A program made the position numbers and the translations under genes. Positions 40,156 through 54,250 of a stretch of DNA of 64,000 bases are shown here, piece by piece (the stretch's first letter is position 1; each line of letters opens with the position of its first letter). Origin of the DNA: Pseudomonas mendocina (GTDB lineage Bacteria > Pseudomonadota > Gammaproteobacteria > Pseudomonadales > Pseudomonadaceae); assembly GCF_003008615.1 (NCBI RefSeq), contig NZ_CP027657.1, positions 930,001 through 994,000 of the forward strand, written 5' to 3'. The notes beneath the pieces are model-generated. The model saw only the letters and a list, made by a program, of their open reading frames with translations. It was not told the origin of the DNA and did no database searches.

Positions 40156-40936
40156 CAGACTTCCCCTGCTTGTGAGGCTCTCCGCGCACGGCTTTCTCGG
40201 TCTCGGTGAGAATGCCGCGCAGGATATTCATTTCCAACTTGCTCACCGCACTGCGCCCATACAAACGACGCAGGCGAGTCATCAGGTGTCGTGGCTTCTG
40301 TGGATCGAGAAAACCGATCATCACCAGCACGCGCCGCAGATGACCGTAGAAAGATTCCAGCTCATCCGCCGTCGCCGCCTGGGAATTGAGCATCGCCGTG
40401 GCTTCCAGCTTTTCCACCTTGGTTGGCAGGCTCGAAGCAGCCAACCAGGCCATGCGCACTTCATAGGCCAGCACCTGCACTGCAGCCGCCAGATTCAGCG
40501 AACTGAAATCCGGATTGGACGGGATATGCACGTGGTATTGACATCGCTGCAGCTCTTCATTGGTCAGGCCGGCGTATTCACGACCGAAAACCAGCGCCAC
40601 CTCACCACCCGCAGCCGCCTGCTCGCAACTGGTTACACCGCACTCACGCGGATCGAGCAAGGGCCAGGGAATACGCCGATCACGGGCACTGGTGCCAATC
40701 ACCAGATTGCAGCCGACCAGCGCCTCTTCGAGCGATCCAACCACCTGAGCAGCATCCAGCACATCGGTCGCACCGGATGCGCGAGCAACTGCATCGCTAC
40801 TGGGAAAATCTTCCGGCTCGACCAGCACCAAGCGCGACAAGCCCATGTTTTTCATCGCCCGCGCAGCACCGCCGATATTGCCCGGATGACTGGTGCCCAC
40901 CAGAACGACGCGAATATTGTCCAGCAATGCAGACAC
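40148..40936 (-). CDS. trmJ: tRNA (cytidine/uridine-2'-O-)-methyltransferase TrmJ
   Basis: TrmJ methylates the 2'-O of nucleotide 32 in several tRNAs. The 262-aa SPOUT-fold protein has the motif 1 region [20 protein letters not shown] (residues 11-30) and the trefoil-knot motifs [18 protein letters not shown] and [19 protein letters not shown] typical of TrmH-type enzymes. A C-terminal extension fits TrmJ. It overlaps cysE and is divergent from suhB. Confidence 0.95.
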   Translation of the reverse strand: MSALLDNIRVVLVGTSHPGNIGGAARAMKNMGLSRLVLVEPEDFPSSDAVARASGATDVLDAAQVVGSLEEALVGCNLVIGTSARDRRIPWPLLDPRECGVTSCEQAAAGGEVALVFGREYAGLTNEELQRCQYHVHIPSNPDFSSLNLAAAVQVLAYEVRMAWLAASSLPTKVEKLEATAMLNSQAATADELESFYGHLRRVLVMIGFLDPQKPRHLMTRLRRLYGRSAVSKLEMNILRGILTETEKAVRGEPHKQGKSDV

Positions 40937-41072
40937 TCTCAGAAACGATTAGGGGGCAACGATCTTACCCAAGCCCTTGCGTGATTGCCATGCGGGGTAC
41001 AGACGGCGCTTCATCGGCAACGGTTTTCTGCTAACATGGCCGGCTTTCTTTAACGCCCCAGGTGAACCACCC

Positions 41073-41888
41073 ATGCAGCCCATGCTGAATATCGCCCTGC
41101 GCGCCGCCCGCAGCGCCGGTGAAATGATCTTTCGCTCCATTGAGCGCCTGGATGTCATCTCGGTCGACGAGAAGGATGCCAAGGACTACGTCACCGAGGT
41201 CGACAAGGCCGCCGAACTGATGATCGTCCAGGCCATCCGCAAGGCTTACCCGACCCACAGCTTCCTCGGCGAGGAAGGCGGCGTACTGGAAGGCAGCGGC
41301 GAAGGCGCTGACTATCAGTGGATCATTGATCCGCTGGACGGCACCACCAACTTCATTCGCGGCGTTCCGCATTTCGCCATTAGCATCGCTTGCAAATACC
41401 GCGGCCGCCTCGAGCACGCCATCGTCCTCGACCCGGTTCGCCAGGAAGAATTCACCGCCAGCCGGGGCCGTGGCGCCGCCCTCAACGGTCGTCGTCTGCG
41501 CGTCAGCAACCGCAAGAGCCTGGACGGCGCACTGCTGGGCACCGGCTTCCCGTTCCGCAATGAACAACTGGACAACCTCGAGAACTACCTGGGCATGTTC
41601 CGCAGCCTGGTTGGCCAGACCGCCGGCGTACGCCGCGCCGGTGCCGCCAGCCTGGATCTGGCCTACGTCGCAGCCGGCCGTTATGACGCTTTCTGGGAAT
41701 TCGGTCTGTCCGAATGGGACATGGCCGCAGGCGCCCTGCTGATTCAGGAAGCAGGCGGCCTGGTCAGCGACTTCACTGGCGGCCACGAATTCCTTGAGAA
41801 GGGCCAGATCGTTGCCGGCAACACCAAATGCTTCAAGGCCGTACTGACTGCAATCCAGCCACACCTGGCTCCCTCGATGAAGCGCTGA
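41073..41888 (+). CDS. suhB: Inositol-1-monophosphatase family protein SuhB
   Basis: SuhB is an Mg-dependent phosphatase that also joins the Nus complex in rRNA antitermination; in Pseudomonas aeruginosa it influences virulence regulation. The 271-aa protein has the metal-binding motifs GEEGG (near residue 67), DPLDGTTNF (near 86) and WDMAAGALLIQEAGG. Start MQPMLNIALRAARSAGEM at 41073. It is the only plus-strand gene between 24 and 49 kb and ends at a bidirectional terminator. Confidence 0.96.
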   Translation: MQPMLNIALRAARSAGEMIFRSIERLDVISVDEKDAKDYVTEVDKAAELMIVQAIRKAYPTHSFLGEEGGVLEGSGEGADYQWIIDPLDGTTNFIRGVPHFAISIACKYRGRLEHAIVLDPVRQEEFTASRGRGAALNGRRLRVSNRKSLDGALLGTGFPFRNEQLDNLENYLGMFRSLVGQTAGVRRAGAASLDLAYVAAGRYDAFWEFGLSEWDMAAGALLIQEAGGLVSDFTGGHEFLEKGQIVAGNTKCFKAVLTAIQPHLAPSMKR

Positions 41889-41906
41889 GCACGAATCGCA
41901 GCCAAT

Positions 41907-41932
41907 AAAAAACGCCCCGAGGGGCGTTTTTT
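41907..41932. terminator. Bidirectional terminator between suhB and the glycine-zipper gene
   Basis: Perfect stem AAAAAACGCCCC / GGGGCGTTTTTT with a 2-nt loop. It serves suhB on the plus strand and the convergent gene on the minus strand. Confidence 0.93.
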
Positions 41933-41947
41933 ATTGCTCTGTATTTC

Positions 41948-42490
41948 TTACTGTGCCTGCTGCACCAGCACCAGTTCACCTTGCTTGTTGACCGGAATAC
42001 GGCTGCCCGGATCGCGATCCATGCGCACATTGCCGATCTTCTCGCCCAGCTGATACTTCACGTCGTACCCAACCAGCTTCTCACTGGTATCGGTCACGGT
42101 GTTGCAGCGGGTTTCGGTAGTGGTGTAAGTGTCGCGCTGCTGCATGCCTTCCTGAATCTTGTTACCGGCATAACCACCGCCGACCGCACCCGCTACCGTG
42201 GCGATCTTCTTGCCAGTGCCACCACCGACCTGGTTACCCAGCAGACCACCAGCGATGGCGCCGATGGCGGTACCCGCGATCTGATGCTGATCCTGCACCG
42301 GACGCTGACGGGTTACGGCCACGTCCTTGCAGACTTCCCGCGGGGTTTTCACGGTTTCATTGATCGGAGTGACGGCCAGCACCTCAGCATAGTCCGGGCC
42401 GCGATCGACCAGGCTATAGGTGGCGACAGCACCACCAGCGGTCACACCAACAGCACCCAGTACGGCACCTACCAACAGTGATTTATTCAT
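41948..42490 (-). CDS. Glycine-zipper 2TM-domain envelope protein
   Basis: This 180-aa protein has an N-terminal hydrophobic export or anchor segment (LLVGAVLGAVGVTAGGAVAT) and a central glycine zipper (GTAIGAIAGGLLGNQVGGGT and IATVAGAVGGGYAGNKIQEG), as in the 17-kDa rickettsial surface antigen / SlyB / PcpS-type families. It has two cysteines (EVCKDV, TRCNTV) that could form a disulfide. There is no lipobox. Such proteins sit in the envelope and respond to membrane stress; the precise role here is unknown. A terminator follows, so it is probably monocistronic. Confidence 0.82.
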   Translation of the reverse strand: MNKSLLVGAVLGAVGVTAGGAVATYSLVDRGPDYAEVLAVTPINETVKTPREVCKDVAVTRQRPVQDQHQIAGTAIGAIAGGLLGNQVGGGTGKKIATVAGAVGGGYAGNKIQEGMQQRDTYTTTETRCNTVTDTSEKLVGYDVKYQLGEKIGNVRMDRDPGSRIPVNKQGELVLVQQAQ

Positions 42491-42543
42491 TTTTGTGTCT
42501 CCTAGGCTCGGCGACTCGCGCCCTTCTCCCTGCCTAGGACAGC

Positions 42544-42579
42544 AAAAAGCCGCGGCAAGTTCGACTCGCCGCGGCTTTT
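42544..42579 (-). terminator. Terminator of secF
   Basis: Stem AAAGCCGCGGC / GCCGCGGCTTT around an 11-12 nt loop, with A- and T-tracts on both sides, about 28 nt after the secF stop on the minus strand. Confidence 0.85.
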
Positions 42580-42606
42580 GCGTTCTTTCATGAAGCGCGT
42601 CACACC

Positions 42607-43524
42607 CTATGGACGGCCGTCGTCTGCCTCAGCTTCGACTGCCGGAGGGATCAGATCCTCCACGCCCAGCTTCAGCCAGATCAGCACGGTAGCGCCGATG
42701 TAGACCGAAGAATAGGTACCAACCACAACACCGACCAGCAGGGTCAGGGCGAAAGCCGCCAACACGTCGCCACCGAACACCAGCAGCGCGACCAGCGCCA
42801 AGGAGGTGGAAAGCGAGGTGGCAATGGTACGCAACAACGTCTGGGTCACGGAGATATCGATGTTCTCCTCCAGGCCGGTCTTGCGCAGCATGCGGAAGTT
42901 TTCGCGAATACGGTCATAGATGATGATGGTGTCGTTGAGCGAGTAACCAATCATCGCCAGCACCGCAGCCAGCACGGTCAGGTCGAAAGGCACCTGGAAG
43001 AATGCCAGCACACCCAGCGTGATCACCACGTCATGCGCCAGCGAGGCGACGGCACCGACACCGAACTTCCACTGGAAGCGGAAGGCCAGGTACAGCAGGA
43101 TGCCGCCGAGCGCCAGCAACATGGCCAGGCCACCCTGATCGCGCAGCTCTTCACCCACTTGCGGACCAACGAACTCCACACGCTTGAGCTCGAAGCGGGT
43201 ATCCACATCGATCTTGCGCAGCGCATCGGCGACCTGCGAGCCCAGCTGCGGGTCATCACCGGACAAACGGATCAGCACATCGGTGGTGGCACCGAAACTC
43301 TGCACGATGGCGTCGTTATAACCGGCCTGCCCCAACTCGCGCTTGATTCCCTCGAGATCCGCCGGTTGCTCGTACTGCAGCTCGATGAGCGTACCACCGG
43401 TGAAATCGAGGCCGTAGTTCAACCCCTTGGAAAACAACGCACCGAGACCGATGAGGGTCAGCAGCACGGTGATGGCGAACGCAAAGTTGCGGATCGCCAT
43501 GAAACGAATAGTTGACTTGATCAT
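42607..43524 (-). CDS. secF: Protein translocase subunit SecF
   Basis: SecF with SecD uses the proton gradient to pull preproteins through SecYEG. The 305-aa membrane protein has six helices, the first (NFAFAITVLLTLIGLGALF) followed by a periplasmic domain containing DFTGGTLIELQY, then five more including DVVITLGVLAFFQVPFDLTV and the conserved GYSLNDTIIIYDRIREN. Start MIKSTIRFMAIRN at 43524; an ATG 18 nt upstream is possible and would overlap secD. Confidence 0.96.
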   Translation of the reverse strand: MIKSTIRFMAIRNFAFAITVLLTLIGLGALFSKGLNYGLDFTGGTLIELQYEQPADLEGIKRELGQAGYNDAIVQSFGATTDVLIRLSGDDPQLGSQVADALRKIDVDTRFELKRVEFVGPQVGEELRDQGGLAMLLALGGILLYLAFRFQWKFGVGAVASLAHDVVITLGVLAFFQVPFDLTVLAAVLAMIGYSLNDTIIIYDRIRENFRMLRKTGLEENIDISVTQTLLRTIATSLSTSLALVALLVFGGDVLAAFALTLLVGVVVGTYSSVYIGATVLIWLKLGVEDLIPPAVEAEADDGRP

Positions 43525-43532
43525 GGCTTGCC

Positions 43533-45401
43533 TCAGATCCACAGCTTCTTGAAGTCACGGCCACCAAAGATCAGGTTGACCATGCCGCGGGTAAACATGA
43601 TGGCTGTGAACATCGAGGTGATGATCCCGAGGGACATGGTCACCGCGAAGCCCTTGACCGGCCCGGAGCCCATGGCGAACAGGATGCCGCCGACCAGCAA
43701 TGTGGTCAGGTTACTGTCGAGAATCGCCGTGTAGGCACGGTCGAAGCCCTCGTGAATGGCACGCTGCACCGACAGGCCGTTGCCCAGCTCCTCACGTATC
43801 CGTGAGTAGATGAGTACGTTGGCGTCCACCGCCATACCCAGGGTCAGCACGATACCGGCGATACCTGGCAAGGTCAGCGTGGCACCGATGGCCGACATCA
43901 ACCCCACCAGCAGCACCAGGTTGAACGCCAGCGCCACGGTCGCCAGCACACCGAAGAAGCGATAGATCAGAACCATGAAGATGGCCACGAAGATCATCGC
44001 CCACTCGGTCGACTCGATACCCTTGGTGATGTTTTCCGCACCCAGGCTCGGGCCGATGGTGCGTTCTTCGGCGAAGTACATCGGCGCAGCCAGACCACCA
44101 GCGCGAAGCAGCAGCGCCAGTTCGGACGACTCGCCCTGGCCATTGAGGCCGGTGATGCGGAACTGACTGCCCAGTGCCGACTGGATAGTCGCCAGGCTGA
44201 TGATCTTCTTCTCTTCGACGAAGGAAGAAATCGCCACATCCTGCTCGACACCGTCGACGGTCTGACGCTCGTAGCGCGTGATCGGCTTCTGCTCGATGAA
44301 GATAACCGCCATGCTGCGGCCGACGTTATTGCGCGTAGCGCGATTCATCAGCTCGCCACCGTGACCGTCGAGACGGATGTTCACCTGTGGACGGCCGTTC
44401 TCGTCGAAGCTGGCCTGAGCGTCGGTGACTTGGTCACCGGTGATGATCAGTTCACGCTCGAGCTGAACCGGCGGGCGGCCTTCCTCGCGGAAGCCGAAGC
44501 TCTCGGTAGCGCCACGCGGGGCATCGAAATCGGCCTGCAGGCGGAATTCGAGGTTGGCGGTCTTGCCGAGAATGCGCTTGGCTTCGGCGGTGTCCTGCAC
44601 GCCTGGCAGCTCGACCACGATGCGGTTGGCGCCCTGGCGCTGCACCAGCGGCTCGGCTACGCCCAGTTCGTTGACACGGTTACGGACAGTGGTCAGGTTC
44701 TGACGGATCGAGTATTCGCGAATCTCGCTGATCTTCGCCTGGGTCAGTGCCAACTGCAGTACCTGCTGACCACCGCGCGTCACGGTGCTCAGCTCGAAAT
44801 CGGTGAAGTCCTTGCGAATCAGGCTCTGCGCCTTCTCCAGACTCTCGGTATCGGCGAAGCCCAGCTGGATGCGACCACCCTGCTCCGGCATGCTGCGGTA
44901 GCGCACACGTTCCTTGCGCAGCAGCGTCTTGATTTCGCCTTCGTAAACCTTGCGGCGCACATCCAGCGCCTTGTCCATATCCACTTCCAGCAGGAAATGC
45001 ACACCGCCAGAAAGGTCGAGGCCCAGCTTCATCGGGCTGGCTCCGAGGTTGCGCAACCATTGTGGCGTGGTTTGCGCGAGGTTCAGTGCCACCACGTAGT
45101 CATCACCCAACGCACGGCGGACGATGTCCTTGGCCGGCAATTGGTCATCCTGACGGGTCAGACGAATCAGGCCACCACGACCACGCTCGTCGACACTGGC
45201 TTCCTTGACCTGGATATCCGCGTCCTGCAGCGCCTTGGCAGCGCGATCCAGGTCGGCCTGCTCGATGCTCAGGGCGGAACTCGCGCCACTGATCTGCACA
45301 GCCGGATCGTCCGGGTAGAGGTTGGGAATGGAATAAACCAGGCCAATGGCCAGAACGGCCAGAATCAGCAGGTATTTCCACAGGGGGTATTTGTTGAGCA
45401 T
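43533..45401 (-). CDS. secD: Protein translocase subunit SecD
   Basis: SecD is the larger partner of SecF. The 622-aa protein has an N-terminal helix (YPLWKYLLILAVLAIGLVYS), large periplasmic P1 domains with GLDLSGGVHFLLEVDMD and VNELGVAEPLVQRQG, and five C-terminal helices with GIAGIVLTLGMAVDANVLIY, the proton-path signature. The order yajC-secD-secF is conserved. The length is typical for Pseudomonas. Confidence 0.97.
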   Translation of the reverse strand: MLNKYPLWKYLLILAVLAIGLVYSIPNLYPDDPAVQISGASSALSIEQADLDRAAKALQDADIQVKEASVDERGRGGLIRLTRQDDQLPAKDIVRRALGDDYVVALNLAQTTPQWLRNLGASPMKLGLDLSGGVHFLLEVDMDKALDVRRKVYEGEIKTLLRKERVRYRSMPEQGGRIQLGFADTESLEKAQSLIRKDFTDFELSTVTRGGQQVLQLALTQAKISEIREYSIRQNLTTVRNRVNELGVAEPLVQRQGANRIVVELPGVQDTAEAKRILGKTANLEFRLQADFDAPRGATESFGFREEGRPPVQLERELIITGDQVTDAQASFDENGRPQVNIRLDGHGGELMNRATRNNVGRSMAVIFIEQKPITRYERQTVDGVEQDVAISSFVEEKKIISLATIQSALGSQFRITGLNGQGESSELALLLRAGGLAAPMYFAEERTIGPSLGAENITKGIESTEWAMIFVAIFMVLIYRFFGVLATVALAFNLVLLVGLMSAIGATLTLPGIAGIVLTLGMAVDANVLIYSRIREELGNGLSVQRAIHEGFDRAYTAILDSNLTTLLVGGILFAMGSGPVKGFAVTMSLGIITSMFTAIMFTRGMVNLIFGGRDFKKLWI

Positions 45402-45469
45402 GAATCAAGCCACCCGCTTATGACGCGGGGCGCTAAATGCGCCCCGCCGATAGAAAACCAAGAGCCAGA

Positions 45470-45799
45470 TCAGATGGCTTTCAGCGTGCCCTTGGGCAGG
45501 GCGGCTGCAACAGCCTGCTTCTGGAATTTCAGTTCCACGTTGTCGGAAACTTCGACGACGATGAAATCATCGGTCACTTTGGTCACTTTGCCGGCGATAC
45601 CGCCGCTGGTCACCACTTCGTCGCCCTTCTGCAGGCCGCTGATCAGGCCTTTGTGCTCTTTGGCACGCTTGGCCTGGGGACGCCAGATCATCAAATAGAA
45701 GATGACCAGAAAGCCGATCAGGAAAATCCACTCGAAACCACTACCGGCAGGGCCGGCAGCTGCGGTGTCAGCGTAGGCAGCTGGGATGAAAAAGCTCAT
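45470..45799 (-). CDS. yajC: Sec translocon accessory protein YajC
   Basis: YajC is a small single-span membrane protein that associates with SecDF. The 109-aa sequence has the helix FEWIFLIGFLVIFYLMIWRP and the conserved downstream motif GDEVVTSGGIAGKVTKVTDD. It sits between tgt and secD. Confidence 0.96.
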   Translation of the reverse strand: MSFFIPAAYADTAAAGPAGSGFEWIFLIGFLVIFYLMIWRPQAKRAKEHKGLISGLQKGDEVVTSGGIAGKVTKVTDDFIVVEVSDNVELKFQKQAVAAALPKGTLKAI

Positions 45800-45838
45800 G
45801 TAACACTCCTGTTGTAATCTCGAATTAGAGACAGTTAT

Positions 45839-48018
<2,180 letters not shown>

Positions 48019-48052
48019 GATTCGGAGGGGTATTTCTGCAGGGTGGCAAAGC

Positions 48053-48838
48053 TTACCGGATTTCCCCTGCCCCGGCCACGTGAGCCTGCGGCGCGTACCG
48101 GGCAACGATACGCGCCAGGGTGCCATCGCGCTGCAAGGCCATTATGGCGGTATTGAACGCTTGTAACCGCCCAGCCAATGCCGGGTGTAAGCGCAACCGC
48201 AGCTGCGAGCGATTGATTACCGGCCCCTCCTCCACATTCCAAGGTAGCGCCTGTAATTGCGCGTTCTCATGCTGCAGGTAGCGCCATTCCAAGCGATCCA
48301 GAATGCCTGCCTCGCTATGCCCCTGAGCAACCCGGTAGATCAAGGCACGAACATCGGCACCATCTTTACGCTGAAAATACTCACTACCGGCATACCCATA
48401 ACCCCGTACCGTGGCGATGGAACGACCACGCAAATCCTCGAGGCGTCGATACGGAAAGCGCTTACCGGGTGCAAAAATCAGCATCTCTTCCGCTTCCAGC
48501 ACGGGCACCGTCCACAGCGAACTTTCGACCTGCGGGGCGGAACTGCGCCAGCTCTTGCTCACGCAACACTCAACCTGCAGCACGCCTTCACGAAACAGTT
48601 TCTGGGTACGCAGCGGTGGCAACGGGTGACTGGCCTGCAACACCTCCGGCAATCGCTCGTCCAGAGCAAGCATGAACTCATGCAGAATACCGCTGACTCG
48701 CCCATCCTCGACTATCCAGTAGGGTGCCCAGCTCTCGTCAGTAACGGCATAGGTCAGGGTGCCGGCTTTGGCGGCAGGGGCCAGCAGCAAAATAGCGATG
48801 ATCGCCCGGCAAAAGACGTTGAGCACACCCCCTCCCAC
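48053..48838 (-). CDS. Periplasmic amino-acid-binding-like protein (SBP_bac_3 fold)
   Basis: This 261-aa secreted protein has a signal peptide ([17 protein letters not shown]) and a single extracellular solute-binding family-3 domain ([53 protein letters not shown]). No permease or ATPase gene is beside it, so it may be an orphan binding protein, a sensor partner or a non-transport protein. A vicinal Cys-Cys pair (ECCVS) is unusual. The start is a GTG, either at 48838 or at 48826, the latter with GGAGG just upstream. It may lead the queA-tgt-yajC-secDF transcript. Confidence 0.8.
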   Translation of the reverse strand: MGGGVLNVFCRAIIAILLLAPAAKAGTLTYAVTDESWAPYWIVEDGRVSGILHEFMLALDERLPEVLQASHPLPPLRTQKLFREGVLQVECCVSKSWRSSAPQVESSLWTVPVLEAEEMLIFAPGKRFPYRRLEDLRGRSIATVRGYGYAGSEYFQRKDGADVRALIYRVAQGHSEAGILDRLEWRYLQHENAQLQALPWNVEEGPVINRSQLRLRLHPALAGRLQAFNTAIMALQRDGTLARIVARYAPQAHVAGAGEIR

Positions 48839-49002
48839 TCCATGACGACTCTGACACCACCGATATAAACACCGGACTCGGCATTTCTGAGGACAGATGC
48901 GATTCTAGCGCCAACCACCCGAACACCGAGGCAATAAAAGCGGGATGCGGCCAGCCGTGCCATTGGCGTTTGGTATAGGGATGCATTAACAGACAACGCC
49001 GA

Positions 49003-49031
49003 TTGACCGACGCTGGGTCGATCCCTATACT
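49003..49031 (+). promoter_or_regulatory. tRNA-Leu promoter
   Basis: TTGACC (49003-49008), 17-nt spacer, TATACT (49026-49031), ending 13 bp before the mature tRNA start. This is a near-consensus sigma-70 promoter with a GC-rich start region as in stable-RNA promoters. Confidence 0.8.
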
Positions 49032-49044
49032 GCGCCGCCATTGT

Positions 49045-49129
49045 GCCCCGGTGGCGGAATCGGTAGACGCGGCGGATTCAAAATCCGTTTTCGAAAGGAG
49101 TGGGAGTTCGAGTCTCCCCCGGGGCACCA
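49045..49129 (+). tRNA. tRNA-Leu (anticodon CAA)
   Basis: The 85 bases begin GCCCCGGTGGCGGAATCGG and end CCGGGGCACCA with encoded CCA. The acceptor arms GCCCCGG / CCGGGGC pair perfectly. The anticodon stem GCGGA / TCCGT closes the loop TTCAAAA, giving anticodon CAA. A long variable arm (type II tRNA) and a TTCGAGT T-loop are present. Confidence 0.97.
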
Positions 49130-49134
49130 CAATT

Positions 49135-49170
49135 AAAAGCCCGCAAGACATTGGTCTTGCGGGCTTTTTT
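49135..49170 (+). terminator. Terminator of tRNA-Leu
   Basis: Stem AAAAGCCCGCAAGAC / GTCTTGCGGGCTTTT with a 4-nt loop and T-run, starting 6 nt after the tRNA. Confidence 0.95.
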
Positions 49171-49473
49171 CGTATCGGCGAGAACCACCTGATCGATTGT
49201 TGCAACTTTATGGCCGCGGCGGGTTCTCGTTGCCTCGGTAAGCCCCGTAATACCTGGCCGGCGACGGTGCGGGCAGGGGTTGGCAATTGCGTAAAAGTTA
49301 GCGTAGAGTTATCCAACTGTTTGCATGGGTCGCTGTGAATCGTGACTCAGGTGCGGCAGATCATTTAGATCCGCTACATCCCGCTCGACTTCTATTACTC
49401 TTTGCAACCAGTCTCAGCCCTCTAACAATAAGCGATAGAGGCTGTCATCAACTCTAGTTTCAAGGAAAAAGAC
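49171..49473 (+). other. Intergenic region and long leader of the cold-shock gene
   Basis: These 303 bases have no gene. A weak promoter candidate (TTGGCA at 49280-49285, 18-nt spacer, TAGAGT at 49304-49309) would give a 5' untranslated leader of about 155 nt, a length usual for cold-shock genes whose leaders act as RNA thermosensors. The ribosome site AAGGA lies 8 nt before the ATG. Confidence 0.45.
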
Positions 49474-49686
49474 ATGTCGAATCGTCAGAACGGTACCGTC
49501 AAGTGGTTTAACGACGAGAAAGGTTTTGGTTTTATCACTCCCGAGAGCGGTCCGGATCTGTTCGTGCACTTCCGCGCGATCGAAGGCAACGGCTTCAAGA
49601 GCCTGAAAGAAGGCCAGAAAGTCAGCTTCGTAGCTGTGCAAGGTCAAAAAGGCATGCAGGCTGACCAGGTTCAAGTCCTGGGCTAA
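49474..49686 (+). CDS. Cold-shock domain protein (CspA family)
   Basis: This 70-aa single cold-shock-domain RNA chaperone starts [20 protein letters not shown]. It has RNP1 (KGFGFI) and RNP2 (LFVHFRAI); the usual second His/Phe pattern is kept. It resembles the Pseudomonas CapB/CspD group, but paralogues are hard to tell apart by eye, so no symbol is given. It has its own leader and terminator. Confidence 0.95.
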   Translation: MSNRQNGTVKWFNDEKGFGFITPESGPDLFVHFRAIEGNGFKSLKEGQKVSFVAVQGQKGMQADQVQVLG

Positions 49687-49703
49687 TCGCCGCTGCTTTG
49701 AAG

Positions 49704-49732
49704 AACCCCTGATCACTATCAGGGGTTTTTTT
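49704..49732 (+). terminator. Terminator of the cold-shock gene
   Basis: Stem AACCCCTGAT / ATCAGGGGTT, 4-nt loop, then a run of T, 17 nt after the stop codon. Confidence 0.93.
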
Positions 49733-49790
49733 ATGCATGCAGAAAAGTCGCGGTTAGAATGGCCCGCTCTATCGTCACAGCGAGCCCGTC

Positions 49791-50288
49791 ATGCCAAGAC
49801 ACACGCTACGCCCGCAGGGAGACTTTCCCACGGCAGGGCTGATCCGTCGCCTAGCGGCAATCTTTTATGATTTTCTGCTCGGCGTAGCCTTGATCATGGT
49901 GGTCACCCTGATCTACCAGCAAGGCATTCTGCGCCTGATCCATGGCGGCGATACGCTACGGGCAATGGCCGAGGCCGGCGCACTGGACAATGATCCGGTA
50001 TTGGCCAGCCTGGTTCTGCTGAGTCTCTTCGGGTTCTTCGCCAAGTTCTGGACGCACAACGGCCAGACGCTGGGCATGCAGGCGTGGGGGCTACGCATCC
50101 AGAATGCCGACGGCAGTGCCATCGATCTATGGCAGGCCCTGCTCCGCTTCGTCGTATCCATCGGCTCATGGCTGTTCGCCGGACTGGGTTTCATCTGGAT
50201 GCTCTGGGACAAACAGCACCGCACCTGGCACGACATCTACTCCGATAGCCGAGTGGTGCAGTTGCCGAAGAACATCCACAAGAAGTGA
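49791..50288 (+). CDS. RDD-family membrane protein
   Basis: This 165-aa inner-membrane protein shows the RDD-domain plan: an Arg near the start of helix 1 (GLIRRLAAIFYDFLLGVALI, with the Asp), a second helix (LASLVLLSLFGFFAKFWT) followed by GQTLGMQAWGLRI, and a third near RFVVSIGSWLFAGLGFIWML with WDKQHRTWHDIYS. The biochemical role of the family is uncertain; some members affect ion balance. Flanked by terminators on both sides. Confidence 0.88.
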   Translation: MPRHTLRPQGDFPTAGLIRRLAAIFYDFLLGVALIMVVTLIYQQGILRLIHGGDTLRAMAEAGALDNDPVLASLVLLSLFGFFAKFWTHNGQTLGMQAWGLRIQNADGSAIDLWQALLRFVVSIGSWLFAGLGFIWMLWDKQHRTWHDIYSDSRVVQLPKNIHKK

Positions 50289-50321
50289 GCCCCGACGCTC
50301 ACAATCAGAATCGCGGACAAC

Positions 50322-50348
50322 AAAAAGCCGGCTGAAAGCCGGCTTTTT
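50322..50348. terminator. Bidirectional terminator between RDD gene and lptG
   Basis: Perfect stem AAAAAGCCGGCT / AGCCGGCTTTTT with a 3-nt loop between two convergent genes. Confidence 0.93.
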
Positions 50349-50361
50349 CATTGCTTCGATA

Positions 50362-51418
50362 TCAGCCCGCTCGACGCAGTAACCAGAACCCGGCCAGCGC
50401 ACAGATGCCTGCCGGCACCAGCACCGCAAGCAACGGCGAGAAACCGAATACCAGGCTGGAAGGCCCGAGCAGATCCTGGGCGATGCGGAACACGAAGCCC
50501 ACCAGCACGCCAGTGAACACTCGCTGTCCCAAGGTAACCGAGCGCAACGGGCCAAAGATGAAGGAAATCGCCATCAACACCAGCGCGCCCGTCACCAACG
50601 GCTGCAGCAGCTTGGTCCAGAAGGCCAGCCAATAGCGCGCATTGTTCAATCCCTGCTCGCTCAGGTAATGGATGTACTGCCACAACCCGGTAACCGAGAG
50701 CGCCTCGGGCTCCATCACCACGGTGCCGAGCAGTTCTGGATTGAGTTCGATATCCCAGCGCTCTTCAGGCTGCTTGACCACTTCGGAGTGGTCTTCATGC
50801 AGGAAGGTGGTCTGCACGTTACGCAGCATCCACTGCCCTTCACGGAATTCGGCCCGACGCGCAAAGCTGGCAACCTGCAGGCGGCGTTCATCATCGAAAC
50901 GATAACGCGTCACCCCGAGCAGAACGCCATTAGGCTGCACGGCGTTGATATGCACGTATTCCTGCCCCTGACGATGCCACATACCACGCTTGGAACTCTG
51001 CGCGGCACCACCACCTTGTGCCAGAGCGCGGTCGGCCTGGGCCTGATTCTCGGTGAGGGGCGCGACGTATTCGCCGATCAGGATGCCAACCAGCATCAGC
51101 ACCAGCATGGGCTTCATCACCGCCCAGACGATGCGCCCGATGGAGACGCCCGCAGCACGCATGATGGTCAGCTCGCTGTTGCTGGCCAAGCTGCCGAGGC
51201 CGATCAGACAGCCGATCAGCGCTGCCATCGGCAGCATCTCGTAGGCGCGGCGCGGTGCAGTCAGCAGGATGTACCAAAGCGCCTGACCCAGACCGTAATC
51301 GCCCTTGTTCAGATCACCCAGTTCGTCGATGAAGGCAAACAGCAGCGCCAGGCCGAGGATGATGCCCAGCACCGCAAGAATGGCAAAGAACACCTGGGTG
51401 CCGATGTAGCGATCCAGC

Positions 51419-51426
<8 letters not shown>
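50362..51426 (-). CDS. lptG: LPS export permease LptG
   Basis: LptG pairs with LptF and the ATPase LptB to lift LPS from the inner membrane to the Lpt bridge. The 354-aa protein has six helices, with the first (TQVFFAILAVLGIILGLALL) and the last three around a beta-jellyroll periplasmic domain (residues about 130-260). Start MAKLDRYIGTQVFF at 51426, which overlaps the lptF stop by 8 nt. LptB is not in this window. Confidence 0.95.
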
Positions 51427-54167
<2,741 letters not shown>

Positions 54168-54176
54168 CCACTCCTC

Positions 54177-54234
54177 AGCCCGGATGCAATCCTGGGACGC
54201 CACCGTCCCGGATTGCATCCGGGCTGCGCTTTTT
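54177..54234 (+). terminator. REP-like palindrome acting as pepA terminator
   Basis: Left arm 54177-54199 (AGCCCGGATGCAATCC...) and right arm 54204-54225 (...GGATTGCATCCGGGCT) pair with one bulged T around a 4-nt loop, followed by GCGCTTTTT. The arm sequence has the look of a dispersed repeat used as a terminator. Confidence 0.8.
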
Positions 54235-54250
54235 CATACGCGGAATCGCA

